Assembly: GCA_000499405.2 (NCBI GenBank)
Contig: HG738137.1
Span: forward strand, 14,687,661 to 14,751,660
Direction of reading: 5' to 3'
DNA length: 64,000 bases
DNA from: Onchocerca volvulus
Taxonomy: Eukaryota; Nematoda; Chromadorea; Rhabditida; Onchocercidae
This document shows positions 13,361-33,100 of the stretch, piece after piece (within the stretch, counting starts at the first letter, position 1; every line of letters begins with the position of its first letter). Both the position numbers and the translations under genes were made by a program. The notes under the pieces were generated by a model. The model was not told where the DNA came from and did not search any database. It saw only the letters and a program-made list of their open reading frames with translations.

Positions 13361-16300
13361 ATGTGGTCACACATGTCAATGCTAATACTAATTGCGGCGA
13401 CATTAAAAGCATTCATGATACTACCGTATGTACAAATTGATTTTGTTCACTATTTCAGATTAGCACAATGTGATGCAAAATGTGCTGAAAAGGTAATTAA
13501 TTTTGAAATTAAGCTAATAAATGGACAATAATAATGTTGATAATAATTCCTTCTGTTGAAAAATCCAAGATTATTTTCATTGTTTTTAAAGTTTTTTTAA
13601 AATTATTTTCTTCAGAAAAAAAGAAAGTTTATTTAAGAGGAAAGAAGTTCATTCACGGAAAGTTTCAGTTTTTTCAATTTAAATCCCAAATTATCTCAAA
13701 AAGAAAAGATGGTAGAAATACTGGAAAAGGAAAAATGAAATAGAAATTATTATCATGAAAAAATTTATTGAATTTTAAAAGTTTGAAATGATCGTTTCAA
13801 AGTTAGACGAATTTTTCCTCAAAAATCTTTTAATATTTCATATTCGGTAGAATATTTTCTGATTTTTTCGTATTTGAAAATGTAATTCATTTTAAATTAG
13901 TTATTATTCGAAAAAAAAAAGGGATGACATATCAGAATTGAAATTATGAAACCAAAATTTGATTTGGATAATTAATTTCAATTTTATCAATAATAAGAAA
14001 TTTGTACCAAACTGTTTTTCTATCATTCAATCTCTGATGATTAAAATTAGGAATTCAATTAATTGAAGCAATATTACATAGACATTCAGTTGAAGAAATT
14101 TAAGTAATTCAGCTTTATATCCAGAAATAATTAAATGCTGAAAGCAAAATTTTATCGCTGTGAAATAATCAAATTAAAAATAATTCAACTGAAAGGAATG
14201 AAAGGGAAGGTGTTTCATATCCTTGTAAATTAATTAACTCTAAATATTTGCCAATAATCGATTAACAATTCAATCACTAATCTGAATTCTTATATTTGAC
14301 CTTAATCAAATTTCTTGCTAAGATTTATTTTACTAAAAAGTTGTCAAAAAAAAAAAAAAAAAAAAAAAAAACTTGAATCACTCTTCACATATAGCACATA
14401 TTTCAGTATTCAAAACCGATCAAACGGCGCTTAAATGATGGAACATTTATAAAATACTATGGAACTAATGGAGAACATTATAAACTTGTTAGTTACAATT
14501 ATTATTTTACTCTTAATTTGTCTTTTTTTTTTCCATTTTAAATTCGCTATCTGTGAAGTTAAAATTAATTAATCCCAAAATAATAGGCATTTATTCATTA
14601 TGATTGTTTACATGTTTGCAGCAAAATATTGTTGCGCTTCTTTTTCATGTTTTTTTTCCTTCTTTAAATAGAACAATAATGGGAAAATATGAATTTTTAA
14701 ATTTGTTATGAACAAAACCTTTAAAACATAAAAATTTTGCGATCATTTAACAATTATTTTTACGCATGAGAAAATGTTTCTTACGACCAGAAACGTAGAA
14801 AAAAAAAAAAAAAAAAAAAAAAAAATTATTTCGAATTTTTCGCCTTTCTCAAAGATTATTTTTATTTTTATTTCACAAATTCAATATATAAATCAAATTA
14901 TTGTATATCTCTGTATCTTCAAATGATTTATATAATGTAAAAGATCGAAAGAGTTTGGAAGAATAATTTAAATAAGATGGAATGTTTAAACTAGTTTAAT
15001 AATTATTGCATTATAAATGCTTATTTTATCAAAATACATGCGAAATAAAAAAAAGAAAAAATTGAAAATTTTTGTGAAATAATTAAATGCAAATTAAAAG
15101 AGAAAAAATTTGAAAAGTTTTATGAAATAAATATTATTAAATGATCTGTTTTAGTGTGTAGCTGGTTGTAATCGACGACGAATGATTTCAAGACGAGAAA
15201 AAAATGATACGACAAATGCGCTAACGACAGGAATGCAATTTTGGATGGATACAAATGCTTATGCAAGTAAAATTTGAAATTAATTGGAAAAAATTGAAAA
15301 ATTTTGGAAAAAAGAAATCAACAAAATTCAAAAGCAAAATATAGAAAAAAAAAAATGAAACATTTATTGAGTTTACGAAAACTCAAAATACGAAAATTTA
15401 CCCATTTTTGAAATAAAAAAATTTCAAATTTATTTACGCAAAATCATTTCACGCATAACTGCAATGATATTAGATGTGTACTAATAATAAGAATCGTAAT
15501 TCATAACTGAATAAATAATAATTAATATTATCTTTAAAAATTCAAAAAAAAGAATGAAAAGAATTTAAATGATGCAAAAAAAAAGAGATTTGAAAATTTT
15601 GGAAAATTAAAACTGACGAATTTATGAAAAAAATTCATCAAACATTTTCCAATCTTTTAATTCAGTTCAAGAAATTTGCGAATTCGAAAATAAAAGATTG
15701 CTGATAGCAATAATTTTTGCGATATTTTCAGGTCGTACTGAAAATTCGCCCATTAAAAGTGTTCAATTAGGTTGTATGGATACTATAACATTACATGAGT
15801 ATAATAATTTCGAAGATACGATTGAAGGATTAATTTTTGTAAATATTAATGAAACAGAGCAATATCCGATACGATATATTGTCCAATGGAAGCAACGAAC
15901 ATATGATGGTAGTGCAACAGAGGAAAATGGTTGGATTACTGCTTCGGTTTGTGTTAAAATTTGATGAAAATAATAAAATTTTAATTAAATATAATTAGCA
16001 CAAATAATAATTTTCCATTTTCATTGATTGTTATGGAAATAATAACAATAAAGCAAAAATAAGCTATCATTGATGGTTTTTTTCTTGCTTTTTTTGTATT
16101 TTTTTTTTTTTTCTTATCTTTATAAATTATCAAATGATTTTTTGTAAAAATTTTGTTGAATGTAATTTAGCAAGAAAAAAAAAATAAAAAAATAATTCTT
16201 ACTTATTTCATGAAGCAACAAAATTAATAATTAGCTATTATTGATGATTCTTCACTTTTTTTTTTGCTTTTTATTTAAATTTTTTTTTTTCGTCTTTATA

Positions 16301-19300
16301 AGTCTGAAATAATTTTAAATTTAAATTTGGTAACTATTCCTAGAAATTTTTTTCTCAAAAAAAAAAAAAATTTAAACTTTGAGGAATATGTTGCAACCAG
16401 AAAAAAAAAAAAATTATTATGAATTTTCAGATTGAATCAGAGCCAATATTTAAAGTTGAAGGTATGATGCCAATGATGCAATATCGATTTATGATAACTG
16501 CTATTGGTCCTGGTGGACGTTTGGGTGGCCCAATAATGAGTAATTGGGCACAATCATTAACGGTTGACGAAAAACTACGTCAACCTGGTAATTAAATTTT
16601 AAAATAATCACAATGATTTCTTTAATTTTTATCTATAAAGGATGGAAGGATGATAGGAGAATGATAAGAGCGAAGAAAGACTGAACTGAGATGTTAAGAA
16701 AAAGTAGATATAAATATTAGGAGTGAATGTAAATGTCAAGAAGAAGTGAATGTAGATATTAAGAAGAAAATGAACAGTTTAGGTTAAAAGTGGTGGCAAA
16801 ATTTTGAAAAGATGAGTTTTAATTTAAATAAAATTTTTGATTATTCTGAGATAATCGAAAAATTAACAAGGCAAAAAAAAAAAGGATGAAATACAACTAT
16901 GCATATTATTTATGATTACCTTCAAATTTGTTCAACTAATTCCATTTCATTTTTTCCCATATTTTTCCTTAAAATAAAAAAAAAAAAATAATAATGAAAT
17001 GGTGAAAAAATAAAAATAAAAATTTCCTGGGAAAATGAATAAAAGAATAGCTATTAATCGATTTTTATATCGTATAGGTGCTGCTTTTTGTTTGATATTA
17101 TTCATTTTATTGATCAATTACCTTGGAATATATCTTCCATAAAATAAAAATGAAAAAAAAAAAAAAAGAAGGAAAAAACCTTCCATCGCATATCTATTTT
17201 ATTTGTTTTATCTCTTTTACATTGAGATTCAAATATTTTTTGACTTGAAATTTTGATTGTTTTAAAAATTACTTTTATGAATCAAAAATTTTCAAATCAT
17301 TAATTGAAATATTTATTGTTGTATTTATTTAACTTCCCTTTAATTGCCTCATTTCATTCCTTTTTTTGTTCAAAAGTATTAGAACTGAATATCAGCTGTA
17401 TAAATTTATATGTCAGCGATTAATTTTAGCATTATTTATCTTTCCAAAATACATCATATAGTGACAGTATCAATTTTTACACCGTATGCCATATACCGTA
17501 TATAGCAATAAAAATCATAGTCAGTTTAAAGTGGTTGAATCAAAAAATTTATGGAAAATTTTTCGTTTTATTGTTTTGCAGTTGGACCAATGATAGTTAC
17601 AACACAATACAATAAAAAAGATGGTTTATGTGCATTAGTAAAATGGAATCATTCACCGTATCAACTTGAACTACCGTATCAACATGAACTATCACTAGAT
17701 GTTTCCGATAATAGGCTAGCGTTATATGGTAGCTGTCATTACAATATCACCATACTTAATGAAACCTCACAGGAAACTATATTATTTACATTGGTTAGTT
17801 TAAAATTTTGCTTGTCTGAATACTAAACAGAATTTCGAAGAAATTTTTTAATTTTTTTAATCCAAAATCAAAAATTTTCGAAAATAATATTTGCAGAAAA
17901 AATTTTACGCAATTTGGAGTAGAAAGATTTTAAATAGTTGAAATGATCAGAAGAAAAAATTTGATAGCAAAATGTTCAACTTTTTGCATTTCAAATTACA
18001 TAAATTTTTTTGTAAATGAATTGATGAAAATTTGGACTAAAATCATTTTAATCTAATATTACTACTAAATTTTAACCATGTGAAATTTACAATTTCTCTC
18101 GTTTCATAAAATATCTTGATTTTGATGATGCATCATTGACTTTATTGAAAATGCTTACTAAAAAATTCATTTTACAATTATTAAAAAAATCTCATACATA
18201 TTTGAATATCTTCTATTTCTGACCATAATTGCGCACGACTACAAAGTTTTATTTTAGGATAATGGAAATGGCATTTTACTCTCAAATTTGCAATTTTCAA
18301 CTGAATATTCTATAGCAATTCGATCGATCTCATCAGCAATAGCAGACGATTCATCATTGATATATCAGAGGAATATGTCAAATTCAAATGACACAAATGG
18401 CATATTGGAACATAGATTTTTGACACCAAAATGTAATGAAATATTTGGTTCAGGAAGTCTTGAATGTGGTAAGTGAATGTAATTAATTGATAAATCACGA
18501 ATAACACTTTAATAATACCGTTAATTAATTGAATTTATTTCGAAAATAATTATTTATGCTCTAATTCATCCATTTTTAGCACCTGAACCAGTTAAAAATT
18601 TGGAAGCAATGGTAAATTCTAATGGAACGGCAAAAATTCAATGGATACCATCAAGTGAACCAAATACAATTTTAGTTTATCAATTACTTTATCAATCGAT
18701 AACAAATCATTATGATTGTGATAACGATCCTTCTAGCATTTATATCAATGCGGTTAGTTTTGATAAATCGTTGTATTATAATAATATCATTTATTGATAT
18801 TATTAATAATCTAAAATGATAAATTTTTCCAAGTTTTTTGACGCTTTCTAAATTATTTGATTTGTCTATATGTAACGAAAAAAAAAAACTCATCCAATAA
18901 TTAAGTGGAAATAATTCGTTAATTAATTAAGTTTAGTAATCTAAGTTTTGCAATTGATATGAGATGGAATAATAGAAATTTTAAACTAATATCAAATTGA
19001 AATTTTAAAAGAAAAGGAAAACATCCAAGTTTTGATTTTTATTCCTATTTAACAATCTCTTAAGGTTTAAATGAGATTTATTACTGTTCGATTTTTTTTT
19101 TTGTGACGAAAATTCTCGAAGGAAAAATTAAATTCCAATAATTTTTGCATATTAATGTAAATAATAAAATATTATGATATAGATTAAAATCCAAAATTAT
19201 TGCCTATCATATCAATTGAAATTAAAGCAAATTTTTATTTTAATTAGGGAATATTTGTAATTTTTTGTTTCAATTACAATAAATTTATGTTTTCAATTTT

Positions 19301-19626
19301 TTTTTTTTTTTTTTTTTTTTAAGGGTTCAACAACTGCAACAATACAATTACATGATCGAACACATTGCGAATATTCGATCAAATTAATCAATTATGATCT
19401 AATTGGACGTGAAGCTAGTACCGAAATAATCATTTGGTATCGACCAAATATTCATGTATTTGATTCTAATCTAATTTATATTTATCCTATCTTAGTAGTA
19501 ATTTCAATTATTACTTTATTGAAATGTTGCATATGTTTATGTTGTTCGAATACTACTTGTAATAAAAATGATCATTCGATTCTTTTATCAAATTCGAATA
19601 AAAAAAATACCGTAACAAATTTATGA
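13361..19626 (+). CDS. Type I membrane protein with fibronectin III-like domains
   Basis: Eight exons join in frame into 504 residues: 13361-13492, 15155-15266, 15732-15946, 16431-16587, 17582-17793, 18258-18468, 18580-18752 and 19324-19626; all introns are GT..AG. The protein starts with a hydrophobic signal sequence, then a cysteine cluster at about residues 37-49 (C-x3-C-x3-C-x3-C, CDAKCAEKCVAGC). About three FN3-like domains follow, with typical cores (VQWKQR, YRFMITAIGPGG, YSIAIRSI) and several N-glycosylation sequons (NET, NIT, NMS). A membrane segment lies at about 454-470, followed by a cytoplasmic Cys-rich stretch (KCCICLCC) and a 30-residue tail. The Cys cluster plus FN3 plan is reminiscent of anosmin/KAL-1, but no WAP core is evident and anosmin has no such tail, so the family is left open. 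It probably acts at the cell surface in adhesion or signalling. There is no same-strand neighbour nearby. Confidence 0.85.
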
Positions 19627-20456
19627 TATATTTTATATAATATGTATTTTTTTTACATTAAACAGGTATTTCCTACATGTTTTTAGCAAAAGAAAAATTA
19701 TGTACTTGTAAAATTTTAATAACAAAATTTAGGTTTTAGAGTTTCTTTTTGTTGATCTAATTTAAAATCAAAAGTTTTTTTTTTTCATTTTTGTTGCTTT
19801 CTATTCTTTCTGATCAAAAAATAATTAAATATGGCTAAATTTCTTGCACAGATTTTTTTCTAGAAGCATATTTTCGATGATAGAAGTTACTACGAAAAAA
19901 AAAGGTTAAAAATTTTTAATAATAAAAAGAAGAAAAGATTTTACTCAGTTTTTTCTCTTTAAAAAAAAAAATTAAAGATAAGAAAAGTTTGCTTCATTTT
20001 TTAAATTTCTTTCAAAAAGAGGAATATTTAAAAAGTTTCAAAATTCTTTCTTCACAAATCTTTTCGATTATTTTATTAAATCATCCTCCTAACTAAAACC
20101 GGTTTTCACCTGTAATCAACATCCCAAATTGTTGTTATTGTTATATTTGCTCAAAATCTTTTTGTTACTTCTATTTTTGTAATGTAATAATTGTTTGATA
20201 CTTCATTTGTAAATATTTGCTATTTTGATTTTAGTTGTTTTAAAGTAATGCATTTCTACTATTTGTTTATCAAAAAAATAAGAATATGTTGTAGAATTTA
20301 AAAAAGAAATAAAAGTCATTTACAAATGAGCCATAAGGCACATTTAATTTTGATGAATTTTTAATGAATCAGGCACTTTTTCAATCATCTCTTCGCAAAA
20401 TTTTTTTATTTATCTTATTATCGCAAAATTATCTTGTTCTGTCCCAAGTAACAGCG

Positions 20457-20491
<35 letters not shown>

Positions 20492-21359
20492 CCATACCAT
20501 TTGGCCATAGAAAACAAATTCCAAATAATATAAATCAATGGAATTATCAAAATATCTATTCATCCAATTCGTTTATCATTTATCACTGATATTTTCGATT
20601 AGTAAACAACACTTATTTGTTTATTTTAAAGTATAAAGTAAATAAATGGTTGATGATGAATAATTTTAAAAAGTCTATTAATATTTTCGAAAATTTTTTT
20701 GATTCTATTTTAAATAATTTCAAAATGAAATAAATTGAATAATTTTACGAAAAGCTAATTGTTTAGCTCATTTATTCATTTTACATTTCATACCAATAAG
20801 ATCCAATTTTAGATTATCATTCATTAGAAAGATTCATTAAGAGCAATGATGGGAATGAAAATTGAAATGAAAATTGAAATGAAATGAAATAAGCTAAATA
20901 GATTTTATTAGCAAAGGGCGTTGATTAGATGTAATGGAAAGATTTCGGTTGCCTTTGTAAACAAGAAATGCCTAATTTGCATAAATCAGTTATTGAAAAT
21001 GAAACTAAATTTATCCGGAAATATAAAATTACAAAATTCTTGAAATTATTCAATAAGCAAACAAATGAAAGATTATTTGATGAAAAAAAAGAAGGAAGAA
21101 GCGGAAAAATTTTGGAAAAAAAAAAGTTAATGTATGAAAGTTATGACGAGAATGTCAACAAATAAAAAAACGAAGAAAGGAGAAATGATAAGAAATGGAA
21201 ATGGTGAAAATTTGTAATAGTTTTATGGATTTTAAAGAAAAAAGGCGAAATAGTTGATAAAAAAACTTTTGGATAAAAAGATTTGTTAGCAATTTTGCGA
21301 GTTACATTATGAAGCATTTTCAAGTTCTTGATTTTTTATTATCATTATATAAATTATAA

Positions 21360-21545
21360 TGAACATAGTAACAGTAATAATAATAATAACAAGAAAAGAA
21401 AAAATAAGAATAATAAAGAATAATAGTAATCATGATAATAATGTTTAATAATAATAATAATACTAATAATAATAGTTGCATTAATTAATAATACTTATAA
21501 TATTAATAATAATTAATAACAATTAATACTAGTTAATAATAATAA

Positions 21546-21585
<40 letters not shown>

Positions 21586-21600
21586 AAATAATTTAATCAT
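21360..21600. repeat. (AAT)n and (AAAT)n simple-repeat tract
   Basis: Long runs of AATAATAAT-type trinucleotides with interruptions end in about 11 tandem AAAT units near 21545-21590. Confidence 0.95.
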
Positions 21601-22901
21601 ATTAACGATGATAATAATAAATGTTCTGAAATGTATAAAATTTTAAAAAAATGCGTGACGTCAAACCCGTAAAAAAAATACAAGTATTTGTGACATAATG
21701 TAATTAAAAATATAATATTAATGATTTCGAGTAGTTCCTTATATGATATGAGGAGATTTTGATTATTTTTTTCTTACACTCGTTCGATTTTTTTCTTTTT
21801 TTTTTTTTTTTTTTTACAACTTTTATTTCGCTTTTCATCAGTTTAATAAATAATGATATTATGGCAGAAGGAATTGAATTTTATTCGGTAAGAATGAAAA
21901 GCTTAATTAGTTGCGATTCATATTTAATTAATAAATAATATTACGAAATATTACTGTAACAATCATTTCTATTTAAACAAAATCTATAATAATTGTTTAT
22001 AGAGTAATTCAAATTTAGTCATCAAACATATTTTTTTAAAATATATCAAGCAGAACTTTTCTTCTTTTCTCTTATAGTTTTGCACAAATTAAAAAAGAAA
22101 AAAAAGGATGAGCAATTCTAGTTTTTAAATATTTGTATTATATATTTCATTATCGTAAAGTTATTATAAATAATGCTTAAAAAATCTTAAACAAATGGAT
22201 ATTTTCGTGAAATTCCAATAAATTCATATTCAATATTAAATTCTAACAATTAAACAGTTTTGCTCTCATATTTTACATGAACAATAAACTATTATATGCA
22301 AACATTTTGAGTCTAAAAGTTTTTGATTTTTATAATCATTGCATCTTATATAAACGGAAAATTTGAGCCAATATAATAAATTTCAGATCAATATTTCATA
22401 GTAATACAAAACAAGTTCTATTAAGGAATAATCTTATTCAAGATGATCACTGATATTTCAGTTTATCTGAAATATAATTACTTTTTCACTTTTCTTCTTT
22501 CTTTTTTTTTTATTTTTCAATTCAATGAAATATAAGAAAAAAAAAAAAGAAGACAAATATATAGGACTGCTGCCATCTATAATAAAATATTATACATGAA
22601 TGAATCATTGAATTGTGAAGGAAAGGAAATAACGAATGATTGGTGGAGAGAATAAACAAGAAAATGAAAAATTTCATATAAATTGGACAATTGATTGAAT
22701 ATTTCGTCTGTTTGGAACTTTCAATTTGATGGCTTTTTTTATTGTATTGATATAATAAAATGAAAAATCTCTTTCTCATCTGAATTTTTATGTTCTCATT
22801 AATTTTTACATGTTACTTTCCTCTCACAGATATTCATAATTTTTTTGGCAAACTGAAATTTTTTATATGATGTTAGAAAAATAATTCATCCTTATGCGCC
22901 A

Positions 22902-23087
22902 TTAAAATGAATCACTTTTGCACCACCTTATACTTCTAAACACACCGTCAGGATGAATTTTTCTTATATCACCAAATTTCCTCTCATTTTTTCTTTTTCC
23001 TGCTATTTTGCTCTTTTGCTTCTTTGACCATCTGGTTTGCGTCATTTTGACAGTTTGGTTTTTAAGAATTATTTTGTGTCCATGCAT
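22902..23087 (-). CDS. Short basic open frame, doubtful
   Basis: A 61-codon frame with a composition less AT-biased than its surroundings and a lysine/arginine-rich middle (KKQKSKIAGKRKNERK). No convincing acceptor or donor flanks it and no family is recognised. It may be chance or a relic; reported only because its residue content is more protein-like than other short frames here. Confidence 0.15.
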   Translation of the reverse strand: MHGHKIILKNQTVKMTQTRWSKKQKSKIAGKRKNERKFGDIRKIHPDGVFRSIRWCKSDSF

Positions 23088-23260
23088 AATTAATGATTGT
23101 TTTAAGATTTTAGCTGACCAGATTATATGAATTCGAAATTTATTGATTAGTTAATCTAGTCTTTTGCAGGCAATCATCATCCAGTATCCTGTCTAGCAAA
23201 GAAATCAATAATCACTTTTGATATACCTATAAAAAAACGAAATTACTAAATCATCAGATT

Positions 23261-23299
<39 letters not shown>

Positions 23300-24910
23300 T
23301 AAATATTGATGCAACAATATAATGATGATCCGTGATAGATGTAAACGATGAGCTGAAAAAATTATTCGAGCAAATATGAAGATAAATTATTGAGATGAAA
23401 TCTAATTTAAAAATAAATTAACTTAATGAAATTTCATGATACTTTTCTATCATATAATTCAAAAAATAGAAAATAGAAATAAGAAAGTTTGAAATTAGAA
23501 TAAAACTTGGAAAAAAAAGGATCATTTTTTAAATTTATATTGCAAAGATGGACAGAATAAAATATATCAATTTGTTTTTTACAATTTTGTTGACTTTTTC
23601 GCGTTGTCAAATTCTATACAAATACAAATATTACTCGCTTTAGTTCCATTGTAAGTAATGATTAGATTGTTTGATATGATTGATAAAGGAATTTTATCTT
23701 TTTAATGCATCAAAAATTCGATTTAAATTTCGTTAAATTCAATTCCGTGTTTTATCGAACTAACAGTACTTTTCAATACGCTTTAATAAAGGATGCAAAT
23801 AATACAACAGATTAGCTTTTAAATTTGTTATCTTAACATTCATCCCAAAATTTTGTCTTCTACAAGTGTCATGAGTTATCATAAACAGATAAAAGGTTCA
23901 ATTTTAGCAAACTTATATTTTGATACCAAGTTTTCTAATCTATATTTATCAGTAATGATAGAAAAGGTCCAATGTCCAGTGCTAATTCATTTCTTTCATC
24001 CTAATTCAATTTGCAATATTTTCATTTCATAAATCATACGATTCAACTGCTTCATACAATCTATTTGATGAATGGATATTTTTAAATATTTTTAAATTTT
24101 ATTTTTTAGATACTTTTAAATATTTTTAATATTTTTAAATATTTCAAAAAATGAAATTTTTATAGATGATTGTAGAGTATATCGTTGACATTCTCTATAA
24201 TAATTTAATAAAAAAATAATTTCACGAAGAATTTTATAAATTATTTATATCTGTGTCCATTTAGATGTACTTCTTTCCACAAAAGATTATTTATGAAAGG
24301 ATAGCATCAAATTTTATCAGTTTCAGGAAAAAATTATTTTCAAAAATGTGATCGTAATAATCGCAATGTTAACGATTATTTCTATGATTGGCGTAATCAT
24401 TTGTTGATAGAAGAGCAGCAAATAATATGGAGAAACAATCGTGACAATGTTTTCTGGAAGATAAAAACCAATATATCAAGGAAGTTTATTGACTGAATTT
24501 TCGTCAGATAAGACTTCGTTAAATTGTTATAACTAACAAAATTCTTCATTAATTTCAGAAAGATTTTTTTTATTGAAGAAAAATAACGACCCGTTTCAAA
24601 GATCCAGATTTGACTATTTTTGAAAATATTTCCTCACTTTACAAATATATTTTAATTTTACCATATCCCGATGGGCAACGATGCAGAAGCAAATCTTTTA
24701 TTCTCGTTATTCTTATTGAATCCAAAAAAAAAAAAAGCTTTTTAAGATGCAATCCTTAATTTTAATCTAACATTGTTAAAAGAAAACTGAAGATCAATTT
24801 AACTTTTTATTCAATATATTCTACTTTATGGGAAATTAATTGATAAATCATCAGTCAAATTATTCTTTTTTTCTTCCAATCTACACTGCTGTGTGTAAGA
24901 TCATGAAATT

Positions 24911-31394
<6,484 letters not shown>

Positions 31395-32302
31395 ATGTTA
31401 AACAAATAAATTGTCGTCAGGAGAAGATTGTATAATTTTGTTTGGTTAATCTGAAATATTACTAAAACAAAGCTTAGTATGTTTTAAAAAAAAGGATAAA
31501 AAAGAAAATGAACTAAAAATGAGCTATATAAATGAAGAGATTATTTCAAACGACCAAAAAAAAAAAAAAAAAAAAAAGGGGGAAGAATTACGATAGAAAT
31601 AATCATTACCAAGGAAATATAATCAATAAAAAGTTAGCAAAATATTACAAATACTTTATTTCAAACTACAAAGAAAAACGAAGAAAAAACACTTTTTTAT
31701 CCTCAATTGATTACTAATAAAAGTTGATTATGAAATCAAAGTATGTTTATGATAACATGATAAACGCTAAGAGTAACATGGGAAAACGCAAACGGGATGG
31801 ACAAACTTCATCTGTATACAGTTGAACATTGAGTGCTTTTTTAAAATTTTATAATTCAAAAAAAAAAATAAAATAAAATAAAAGTAAAGGCAACAATGTG
31901 AGCAATTTTTACTTCACTATAGCGATAATTTGAGTTTTACAGTAATTTTGCCGAAATCTACGTAAGGGAAACAATCATAAGATTCATCTAATATTTCGAT
32001 TTAGCATAATTATTTCATTCGATAAAATCAGGTATAGGCTTTCGGGAAATTTCGAATTCCGGATAATCTATTGCTAGTAGTTAAGACTGTTTCATAGCTA
32101 AATCACGATTAATATAATTATTGACAACATAAATATTTTCATATTTTAATCGAGATAATTTTATCGAATTGTTCCACAAAAGTTCTGACTAAATTTACAA
32201 TAAATAGAAGGTCCATTTTCATAATGAGAAAATTCATACAAGCAAATATGAAAATATTTCTTCTGTAATCAATAACAAAACATGAACCAATAAAATTTAT
32301 CA

Positions 32303-32728
32303 TCATGACCAATGAGCCTTTTGATCGAGCTGAGCTTTGCTAATTAATAAGCAAGTGGGACAGAAACAAAAAAATAATGACACATGAGAAATGGACAAAT
32401 TGCTGAAGAGATGATAAAATAAGCATGAAAAAAAAAAGAAATCTACACGAATAAAATCGCTATCAAAAAATGACATTTGAGAATTAATACATTTACAACT
32501 GGGAATCGCACTATTTGCTGAATTAGAGATCCAGTTTTCAATAATGGTTGCCGAATTTTCGACCAAAAAGCAAGGAGTTTTCATATTCGTGTCTTCTTGT
32601 TCGAAAATTCGACAACCATTATTTATTAGCTTGGTCATGCTGCTAAAGCAGTAAGAAGTCACATATCTCAAACAGTCAACTTCGAATGTTTGTTTTGAAA
32701 AAGAAAAAAAAAAACTCAAGAATATCAT
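32303..32728 (-). CDS. Ambiguous 141-codon frame, possible small secreted protein
   Basis: The frame opens with a hydrophobic MIFLSFFFSFS stretch. Its middle part has six cysteines spaced over about 70 residues and a composition richer than noise (VDCLRYVTSYCFSSMTKL). The C-terminal third is phenylalanine-rich and looks like read-through of an intron. The middle contains an inverted repeat (32540-32562 with 32601-32623), so the frame could instead be structural or repeat DNA. It lies downstream of the succinyl-CoA ligase gene on the same strand. No homolog is recognised. Confidence 0.25.
   Translation of the reverse strand: MIFLSFFFSFSKQTFEVDCLRYVTSYCFSSMTKLINNGCRIFEQEDTNMKTPCFLVENSATIIENWISNSANSAIPSCKCINSQMSFFDSDFIRVDFFFFSCLFYHLFSNLSISHVSLFFCFCPTCLLISKAQLDQKAHWS
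32540..32623. repeat. 23-bp inverted repeat
   Basis: The arms AATAATGGTTGCCGAATTTT.. (32540-32562) and ..AAAATTCGACAACCATTATT (32601-32623) pair with one mismatch that would be a G-U in RNA, around a loop of 38 bases. It sits inside the ambiguous frame 32303-32728. Confidence 0.75.
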
Positions 32729-33100
32729 TAGGAAAACATTAAAATCTTACAATGCTGTTAGTCTGCTTGAATTTCAATTTCTTTTTTTTTTTTTTTTAAT
32801 TTCAATTTAGGAAATAGGATTCACAATTCATTAGTAAAAACGAAATTTCAGAAAAAAAAATCAGGAGAAGCCATCTAACATTTGAAGACCAATCTTTTTT
32901 TTCGGTTGAAACGAAAATTGATTATAAAAAAATATTAAAAACAAGTACTGTGCAAAAAGACAGATGAACACTACAAGAAGATAATATGAAAATTGGGATT
33001 GCGAAATATTTTAAATTTGAAATTTAATAAGAAAATACATAAGCTAATATTGACAATGTCAACATACTATTATCACATTATTTTCTATCAGAACTAAAAT

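Larger units (their letters stand above)
19627..24910. other. Intergenic region with simple repeats
   Basis: This holds the 3' flank of the FN3 gene (AATAAA-like signals such as GAAATAAAAG near 20306) and of the aminopeptidase, which converge here. It includes a run of about 30 A at 20457-20489, the trinucleotide/tetranucleotide tract at 21360-21600, and a T run at 23260-23295. One minus-strand frame of 61 codons (22902-23087) is listed separately. No splice-supported gene is seen. Confidence 0.6.
31395..33100. other. Spacer between aminopeptidase and succinyl-CoA ligase genes
   Basis: An acceptor on the minus strand at about 31451 (AATATTTCAG) could add a leader 56 bases upstream of the aminopeptidase ATG at 31394. 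The rest is AT-rich. An ambiguous 141-codon minus-strand frame (32303-32728) is listed separately. A further minus-strand stretch at 31930-32005 reads open and protein-like (YDCFPYVDFGKITVK), but it cannot be joined to a start convincingly. Confidence 0.5.
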
